From Eublepharis macularius (Eukaryota; Chordata; Lepidosauria; Squamata; Eublepharidae): a DNA stretch of 64,000 nt. The position numbers were made by a program, and so were the translations under genes. The notes under the pieces are model-generated. The model was not told the origin of the DNA. It did not search any database and saw only the letters and a list, made by a program, of their open reading frames with translations. Location: contig NC_072791.1 of NCBI RefSeq assembly GCF_028583425.1, positions 29,581,368 to 29,645,367 on the forward strand. The letters run 5' to 3'. Shown here piece by piece: positions 56,741 to 64,000 of this stretch (position 1 is its first letter; each line of letters opens with the position of its first letter).

Positions 56741-57689
56741 TAAACCGCATGTGGAGCTCTATTTCAAACAGGAAATAGTGTGGTTGGAGGAAAGAAGCTC
56801 AATCCTGACAACTGCATACCTTACTTCACTGCGCTCTGTGGTGTTAAGAACTTTTCTCCAAGCTCTACTCAGATGGAAACAAGCTGGGGCAGAAGAAAAA
56901 CACTTCACACGACGGAGTTCAGAGAAGGCGGGGCTTTAGCTTCCTTCACTCATGGGCTCAGTTCTCTGTTAAAAATGGACACAGACCCATTCTGTTTGAC
57001 ACATACACAGGAAGACATGAATAAACACAGCCCCCCCCCCACTTTGTGTCTAAAAACTGGCCTTTATTTGCTCAATATGATACCCGGTCTTGAATATTTG
57101 CACACCGCGTGGCCAACACATGTCAAAATGGTGATGGATTGAAGCAGGAAACATATGTAGAGATTGATATAGCTTTTAATAGTGTGATTAGCCATCCATG
57201 TCCATCATCCTATTTCTATTTGTTGTGGATTAGTGTCAACACAAGAAATGAAACCAGCCTCAGATAAGAACTTAAGCCTTGCCTTGCTCTAACTGAGCAA
57301 AGGTCACCTGGTCTAGTTTTCTGTTTTCACCTGCCAACCAGATGCTTCTAAATTACTCTTAGCAGAGTATGATGATGACGAAACCCACCCATTTTTGTAC
57401 ATCCTCTAAATCTGCCATTAAAATATATGCTGCCTCTTTATATGGAAATTCTATTTAACTGGCTTTGATAGACAATGAGTTTGGTCAGTCCTTTTTAATG
57501 GCCGTTTCAGTTGCCACAGACCCATCTCATAGCAGTGTTTCCTAAAAATCTCCATTGCCTCAATCAGTCTCTTATAAAAGAACTGTGTACTCCAGTGAAT
57601 GATTAATTGGACTTTTATCCCCAGCCAGGTTATTGTTTTTCATCCCTGTACTATGATTGTCTCTTATTAACCTTACATTAGCGATTAAC

Positions 57690-57775
57690 CATGTGATCCT
57701 AAACAGTTTACCCTTCTCAGGCCATTGAATTCAAAGGGCTTAGCCAGGTATAAGTCTGTTTAGGATTGCACAGTA
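57690..57775. repeat. MITE-like short element (family B)
   Basis: 'gatcctaaacagtttaccct', then 'ttcaaagggcttagccaggt' and 'gtttaggattgcaca'. The ends are inverted repeats. Confidence 0.4.
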
Positions 57776-58822
57776 AATTAGCGAATGTTAATATTTATCC
57801 ACTGTAACTGTAACGGACAGAAATTACTCTAACTAAACTGGTTCCATAATTTCTCTTTCCAAGCTAGGATGTTTATACTTCCTCCTTTTTCTTTTTTTTT
57901 ACTTCCTATGATTTATTTTCTGCTAACCTGTTAATGAAAACTCCAGCCAAGAAACGCAATTTAAAAAAATATATATGAAAAATGCAAAAGTCAGCGTTGC
58001 TATCAATCTTCTCAAGGCTGATTATTCGCCATCACTAGAAATGCTAATGAGCTCTGGATCCTGGGCTGCCGATTTATTTATAGATCTCTCTGTTGTCGCC
58101 TTATATTATGTGCCAGTTGCTGAATTTTAGTTAGTTTTATAGATTCCCCTTCTGAACTCGGGAACTGTGGAAGTGGCAGCAAGGAAGGAGCCTAAAAAGG
58201 AAAAGACGTAACATTTGCAGAGCAGTAGAACAACTTTGGAAAAACCTTTACTAAATTCAGTACAAATCTGCCTTTTCCATAATTGTGAAATGTGTAGGAA
58301 AAGTCAACTATGGATGGCTTTAATTGGCTAATACCCATGAGATCACTGCCCCCCCCCCAATCTCTTAGAAGTTCTATAACACTTTTTAAAACACTTTATT
58401 TTAAAAATGGGATAAGAATAAACATTAAAATGCTTATCAGGGGAGTTAAAAAAAAAGCAAAGCCTGCTTTGAAGTATGTGGAGGGGAAGGTTGTATGACC
58501 AACAGGAAAACCACTATCCAGTTTGATAGAATGCTGTGCAGACTGCAAAGCGGGGAGGAAGTCTAGCTCACACTGTGATTGACAAACCCACTCTGTGTTC
58601 TTTTTAAATGTTACATCTCTCTTTTCTTTAAAAGAATTGATTTATTGCGCAGCGTGGTGCATGGTCTGCCAGGCAAGTTGCTTTTCAGGTCCGCGCCTGT
58701 TTGCCTTCTCTGACTCTGCACCACCAGGTGATCCCGGGTCATAGACATTTGTGTTCCTCTTCTGAATGCCACACCGTTCACTTTCGTGCACCTGGATTTG
58801 CTAATCTGCATCTGAAAACCTG

Positions 58823-58823
<1 letters not shown>

Positions 58824-58914
<91 letters not shown>
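58824..58914. repeat. (CT)n(CA)n microsatellite
   Basis: About 60 nt of CT followed by about 30 nt of CA. The open frames across it are artefacts. Confidence 0.95.
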
Positions 58915-58915
<1 letters not shown>

Positions 58916-59514
58916 TGTTGTTTCTTTTTTAGAAGCTGGCTTCTGTTTTTGAGCCTTTAAATTACTCTTTAGGAATCGGATCCAGCCAACTTTTCACTTA
59001 GTGTTGACCAGTTCCCCTCCATCACAGAGACCCTGCCTGCCCCACATGGCTTTTGTTCGAGCAGGTCCTACGATCCTCAGCATAGCTTTTTTTGGTGATC
59101 AAAGGGGACCCATTTCTTCCTTTTTCACCAGTGGGAAAACAGGTTGGATCCAGTTTTCTGGTAGCTTAGCATACATTGATGTAGATGCTTAGAAATATAG
59201 ATATAAGAAGGGATCTCACTATTGTTTAAAATCTGTTAGGGTTCCACCAAATGGTCTCTACAATACCGATTGCCCTGATCCAACTCTTTGCGTGGCAGCA
59301 AAAGAGGCTCTGTAGTCACAGTTCCCAAAGCCCCAGATAGCAGCCTGGGCTGTTCCCCACTATCTCCCCCCCCCCACTATCCATGAGAGCCTCATCGTTT
59401 GCTCGTGGGGGGAGAGGGAGGCTGAATCCAGAGCCCTGCTTTCCTCTGCACTCCAAGAACAGAACATGGTAGCCACCCCTTTCTCAGGCCGTTTTTATGG
59501 ACTAGATCCCAGTT

Positions 59515-59640
59515 CTTCACATGCAATGAAGTGGCCTCTAGACCACAAAAGCTTATGCTAGAATAAAATTTTAGTAGTCTTTATGGTGCCACAGGACGAC
59601 TTGTTTATTTCTGCTGCAATGGACTAACACTCTGGAATGA
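59515..59640 (+). repeat. HHR-family relic
   Basis: AATGAAGTGG, a hairpin, CCACAAAAGCTTATGC, then 'tagtagtctttatggtgcca' and 'gcaatggactaacactctgg'. The core is damaged: CTG is missing from CTGATGA and GAAA has become AAAA. Confidence 0.5.
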
Positions 59641-60341
59641 ATTTCTGGCTAAACGTCTTCTAATGAAAGCATGGCTATGAATGAACTAAGTGTTTGCATA
59701 CAATGAGAGGAATTTTTTTAAAATCAAATGCAGGGTTTCCCATCCTTAGACCTTAAGTAGGCAAGATGTGAGAGGGCTGTGACTGGGTGTCATGACCCTT
59801 TTAAGTTTTAATTTTAACAATCACTATTTTAAAAGTTTTAATTTAAAAGCAGGCACTGGATGAGAGCATGATTTTGATAGGAACTGCGGCACTGAGGGGA
59901 AGGGTGCATCCTCTTTCCCCCCATTGTTTACAAGGTAGATACCATGCGCACACACCTTTTCCCTATCCCCACAAGTCGCTGTTAGCTATAGAAGAGAAAA
60001 AAATAGGTTACCTGTTTTTTTTCTCCTTTGGGGGGCTAACATCTGCTTAGTGGGGGGCAGGGTGGAGAAACAACATAAGGGGGCCAAACTAGATGTGATC
60101 GCATCCTCCTGTCCAACATAGTGATGCCATCGCCATTTTAAAACCTAAAGTAGGGGATTTCAAAATGCCATGAGAATTGGGCCTGCAGCTCAGCAGGACA
60201 GATATCTCACATCTTCAAGCTATTTAAGTGTCCATCTTTAAAAACAATTCTGTCAATGGAAATAAAGTTCACATTTCCTTTACAATACAGTTTCAAAACT
60301 TATTGATGGTTTAACTTTGATGTGTGATTTCCTCCTAACAG

Positions 60342-60514
60342 AAAATTTGTGAGTTGGAACCTGAAGGCCGGTTGAAGGTGGACTTGGTACTAATGAAGGC
60401 CGACGCTCTCCTTCGGTGCCTCAGTGAGGACAAAAAGCACGAGGTTTTATCCAAACTAAAAGACGTTAAAGCCATGTGGGAAGAAACCGCCATATACATT
60501 ACTCACTGTCACAG
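60342..60514 (+). CDS. SYNE3: SYNE3 (nesprin-3), second coding exon
   Basis: The acceptor CTCCTAACAG| (60341) and donor CACAG|GTAATA (60514) bound 173 nt, i.e. residues 49-105 plus two bases of codon 106 (phase 2). The product starts KICELEPEGRLKVDLVLMKA and ends WEETAIYITHCH. It continues the first spectrin repeat in the helical, Leu/Glu/Lys-rich style of the family and agrees in order and length with mammalian nesprin-3. No in-frame stop or indel is seen. Residues of this exon belong to the plectin-binding repeat in mammals. Confidence 0.9.
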
Positions 60515-61119
60515 GTAATATGGCTAAGTGTTGCCCTTCAGGTGCGCCACTAGGATACTTCACATCTGAGGGCAGATCTCCAAGTCAGTCAGCCTGAAAA
60601 TGGCTGACTTGGTCCACTTTTCTCTGCCATTTTCAGAATATCCCTTCCTCTGATTGGCCTCCTAACTGAATTGGCTGAGAGCCATGTACGACGCCTTCCG
60701 TGAAAGGTGACACTCCAGTAATGAACACTGTATTGCCCAAACATTCAGAAAGCCTTTATTACATTTAGACCTTGTTATTTAACCTTCACAGTACCTTTGA
60801 AGCAGGTACTTATTTGTGACAAGAGGTACACATGAATTAGATTGTGACTTCTTTATATCATTACTACTTCCTAGAGTTATACTATCTGAAAAACTTTCCT
60901 TTTTGCCGTTGGAGAACTAAATCAGGGTTGGTTAAAGGTAGAGCAGGAAGTCAAGCCAGCAGTGGTGCAGATTCAGGGCTTAAACTGGAGTGACTCTGCT
61001 TAGGATTTCACTGTAAAAGTATGATTGCAACACTTGTCCCATAATTTAGATCACTAATCTCAGAAGCAAATTTATATATATGAAATGTTCATCCCTTGTG
61101 AAAATGGGATAGGGAACGC

Positions 61120-61375
61120 TCCAGTTTGGTGTAGTGGTTAAGAGTGGCGGGACTCTAATCTGGAGAACTGGGTTTGATTCCATACTCCTCTGCTTGAAGC
61201 CAGCTGAGTGGCCTTGGGTCAGTCACAGCTTCTAGGAGCTCTCTCAGCCCCACCCACCTCATAGGGTGGGGATAATAATAACACACTTTGCAAACTGCTC
61301 TGAGTGGGTGTTACATTGTCCTGAAGGGTGGTGTATAAATTGAATGTTGTTGTTGTCGTCGTCGTCATCATCTTG
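61120..61375 (+). repeat. tRNA-headed SINE, type 1
   Basis: 'gtttggtgtagtggttaaga' (A box), 'gggtttgattcc' (B box region), 'ggccttgggtcagtcacagc', 'gtcctgaagggtggtgtata' and a GTTGTTGTTGTCGTCGTC tail. It is the most complete copy. Confidence 0.75.
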
Positions 61376-61586
61376 CTACCAGCTAGTTCTCCATTATGAA
61401 GGGTCATATGTTAAAGTTCTAGTCCTGCACCATCCTCCTTACCTTTGCAACCTAAACCATGGACACTACTGCCATATTTGTTGATGTGTACTAGCTTTTA
61501 ATTTTTTTATAAAGACTAGGCATACAGTAATCTAAGCAAAAGGTATTAGCTGGTTCCATAGGACCAACCATAGTGACAGCTCCATC

Positions 61587-61748
61587 CATGTTAGGAAACG
61601 ATGGTTGTTGTGGGTTTTCCGGGCTGTATTGCCGTGGTCTTGGCATTGTAGTAACTACAATGCCAAGACCACGGCAATACAGCCCGGAAAACCCACAACA
61701 GCCATCGTTCTCCGGCCGTGAAAGCCTTCGACAATACATGTTAGGAAA
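61587..61748 (-). mobile_element. PLE-derived hairpin insertion, 12-bp TSD
   Basis: TSDs CATGTTAGGAAA (61587-61598, 61737-61748) flank a 138-bp insert made almost wholly of two inverted PLE 3' ends. Arms 61599-61652 and 61654-61707 are complementary with one mismatch and a 1-nt spacer; 61708-61736 extends the longer arm with CTCCGGCCGTGAAAGCC. No RT or hammerhead core remains. It matches the 23.3-kb PLE with its interior removed. Confidence 0.85.
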
Positions 61749-61892
61749 GATGATCAGCAAGTTGGTGCCACAGAATTGCTGTGGCAGAAAGCTTCTTTTA
61801 TAATCTGACCCTGGTCCCCCCCAGATAATAGGCTTCTTTTGGCAATCACCACTTCATGCAGCATTTTAAGCTTTCCTTCTTTCCCTCAACAG

Positions 61893-62202
61893 CCGTATTG
61901 AGTGGGTGTGGCTGCACTGGAGTGAATACTTGAAGGCTCAAGATGAATTTAGTGTGTGGATTCATAACATGAAGGTGACCTTGGAGCCTGACATAGAGCT
62001 ACAGCTGGGCTTAAAGGAGAAGCAGTGGCAACTGAACCACGCCCAGGTTCTGCTCAATGATGTCATCCATCAGTCAACCCTTCTGGAAAGGCTATTGGAG
62101 GAAGCCACATCTTTGTACAATCGGATTGGAGACCCTAGTGTAGATGAGGATGTACAGAAAAAGATGAAGGCGGAATACGCAGAAGTCAAGACCGAAGCAC
62201 AG
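61893..62202 (+). CDS. SYNE3: SYNE3 (nesprin-3), third coding exon
   Basis: The acceptor CCTCAACAG| (61892) and donor GCACAG|GTAAGA (62202) bound 310 nt. The first base completes Ser106, then residues 107-209 follow, ending in phase 0. The product starts RIEWVWLHWSEYLKAQDEF, contains LQLGLKEKQWQLNHAQVLL and GDPSVDEDVQKKMKAEYAEV, and ends KTEAQ. It completes the first spectrin repeat and enters the second, in full agreement with mammalian nesprin-3 by eye. The frame stays open past the donor to 62403, which would add about 66 intronic codons if the intron were retained; the strong donor argues against this. The rest of the gene, including the KASH domain, lies beyond the window. Confidence 0.92.
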
Positions 62203-64000
62203 GTAAGAAAAACTAAGGTGGAAACAGGAATGGCATCGAAGTGGCAGTTGCAGGGATCTTCTCCCTCCACTTTTCTCTGCCGTTTTCAGGATATCCCTTC
62301 CTCTGATATCCCTTCCTCCCACTTCACAGTTTTCATAATAGACCCACATACAAACAAATTCAGTCAGTTGAGCCACTGGGTCACAGCCTCAATGAAGATA
62401 TAGGGATGCTTCCAGTTCCTAGTTGAATATGGCCCTTTAATGTCAATAACAAACAATAACAACAATAATAACAACCTTTTGCTTATATACCGCTCTTCAG
62501 GACAGATTAGTGCCACACTCAGAGTGGTTCAGTGTTTTCATTATCCCCACAACGGACATCCTGTGAGGTACATGGGGCTGAGAGAGCTGTGACTGACCCA
62601 AGGTCACCCAGCTGGCTTCAAGTGGAGGAGTGGGGAATCAAACCTGGTTCTCCAGATTAGAGTCCTGCCACTTTTAACCACTACACCAAACTGGCTCTCT
62701 GTGGAACTGTCCTATTCTTCATAATACTCCTACGATAGGGAACTGGAATGAGGAACCAGGAGTCATGCTATAGCTTCCTTGGGCCTCTGACCCGCACTTG
62801 AGATGGTACGGCTTCGTTTCACAAAGTTTGAATGATATTGAATAACCTGTGGTATGGGTATGAGAGGTGGATCTTATCTTTTCGCGTATGCTGCCACTTG
62901 GAGTAAATGCTGGTCCCTTCCGGACCTGTTCTATGATTTAACTCTTACCATTCAATGGAGTTTTGGATTGTGGTAAACTCATGCTGTACACAAATCTTAT
63001 GAGACAGATGTAGCAGTTTAAAGCAGGGTTATTCACAAAAGAGTGTAGTGGCATGGATTCTGTGGGATTCTTCTGACAAAGTAAATTCCACTTCAGTGGC
63101 AGAAGGACTTTTTTTTTAACTTAGCACTGGCCTCTTGTCCAAGTAAAACCACACTGTATCCTGCGATGTGTTCCACTTGCACAGGGTATAGCACTAGCAA
63201 TATTGTGGCTACATGCTTGTGGGAAAGTGCTTTCTTAGGTGCTGCCGGTACCCAGGTAGGCACAGGACTGGAGTGTGGGGTGGGAGCATATCATCATTTT
63301 GAAAACAGCATAGTGACAAAGATCACAGCTGCACAGCCTTGAACAGTCTGGAACGCTGTCTCTTGTGCAACAGCTCTCCCATTAACGGAACACCAGTTGG
63401 TTGGTGCAACACCGCGAAGTTAACAGGCAACTCTGCTGGTGTATTGGAGTATCCGCATCATAAGTCTCCCTAGGTCAAGCAAGAAATTGTTCATGCTTAA
63501 CTTTTAATTTAAGCCAAACAAAGTGGCAACTTCAGTCCAACACGTATGACCTATGTGTAGAAGAAGACTTGCTCAGTTAGATCTCTTTCTGGATCAGGTC
63601 CTTTCGATAGAGTTTCAAAGGCTGTTTACATTGCTGGACCTATATCCGGGAACTAACAATGTTTGCACTGCTACCCACCTACTACCTATCTATTTATTTT
63701 GCTGTTTCCCTTGGACAGAAGTATAGCCTCCTATTATTTATGAGGATCATTGACTCTAGGCCATGAAGCTTAGATGAAATTTATGGCTTGGATCCCATAC
63801 CTTCTTTCTGCTTGTGCTTCTTTCTGTCCATTGTGAAAGCAATGCTGTGGATTGCAGGCTCCTCTGACGGTAAATGCTTCCGCTCAGGCTAGACCAATGT
63901 TGTTCAAGAAGCCCAAATGCGGGGTGGGACAAGAATATGTTCTGCAGCAAAGAACTGCCTCTAAAGCGAACAGAGAGAAGTGTAAGTGGAAAGAAAGTTC
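62203..64000 (+). other. SYNE3: SYNE3 intron after third coding exon (partial)
   Basis: It begins with GTAAGA and runs to the window end. It contains the 41-bp repeat partner (62267-62307) and an antisense SINE. No further nesprin-3 exon is recognised, so the next exon lies beyond 64000. Confidence 0.7.
62455..62705 (-). repeat. tRNA-headed SINE, type 1, antisense
   Basis: The AACAACAATAATAACAA tail, 'ccgctcttcaggacagatta', 'aaggtcacccagctggcttc' and 'taaccactacaccaaactgg' at the antisense head. Confidence 0.7.

Larger units (their letters stand above)
56394..60341 (+). other. SYNE3: SYNE3 intron between first and second coding exons
   Basis: 3948 bp, GT-AG, phase 0. It contains a family-A MITE, a family-B scrap, a microsatellite and an HHR-family relic. 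About 57150-58250 is not recognisably repetitive and may include conserved noncoding DNA. Confidence 0.8.
60515..61892 (+). other. SYNE3: SYNE3 intron between second and third coding exons
   Basis: 1378 bp, GT-AG, phase 2. It contains a type-1 SINE, a PLE hairpin insertion and a 41-bp segment (60613-60653) repeated after the next exon. Confidence 0.8.

Noticed and set aside
58611..58952. 83- and 99-codon frames across CT/CA repeats
   Set aside because: Microsatellite artefacts.
61906..62403. 165-codon frame as a single-exon gene
   Set aside because: The first part is SYNE3 coding exon three; a strong donor at 62202 ends it and the remaining codons are intronic.

Overview
This is a 64-kb piece of a vertebrate nuclear genome, most likely a squamate reptile and possibly a gecko. 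The evidence is the repeat mix: BovB (RTE) LINE ends, CR1 and L2 LINE fragments, many tRNA-headed SINEs, a Penelope-like element (PLE), an L1-type ORF1 and numerous short hAT-type elements. The species assignment is inference. There are no operons, CRISPR arrays or convincing tRNA/rRNA genes. Most long open frames are chance frames in repeats or GC-rich DNA.

One host gene is recognisable: the 5' part of SYNE3 (nesprin-3) on the + strand. Three coding exons with canonical splice sites lie at 56236-56393 (start codon 56250), 60342-60514 and 61893-62202. They encode about residues 1-209, and the window ends in the next intron. A CpG island at about 16.0-17.45 kb is the best candidate for the distal promoter; it has a strong splice donor at 16729/16730. 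If it belongs to SYNE3, a ~39.5-kb first intron separates it from the first coding exon. A smaller CpG cluster at 55.93-56.16 kb lies just upstream of that exon.

Layout: 1-16 kb holds a decayed hAT/ZBED-like transposase, SINEs, nested CR1/hAT copies and a BovB end. 16-17.5 kb is the CpG island. 17.5-56 kb is the putative first intron. It contains a frameshifted PLE (23258-25197), an ORF1-only L1-like retroelement (25214-26796), several hAT-type elements with 8-bp target-site duplications (TSDs), and many SINEs. 56-64 kb holds the SYNE3 exons and their introns.

The most interesting layer is ribozyme-like. The PLE 3' end carries a hammerhead-ribozyme (HHR) core. A second family of short dispersed repeats carries a related HHR architecture, with an intact canonical core at 55615-55654. 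Copies from both families occur as asymmetric inverted hairpins flanked by 11-14-bp TSDs (15.1, 23.3, 39.4 and 61.6 kb). In two PLE copies the inverted arm ends 3-4 nt from the predicted HHR cleavage site. HHRs in PLEs are known; the hairpin insertions, their link to the cleavage site and the second family deserve checking.
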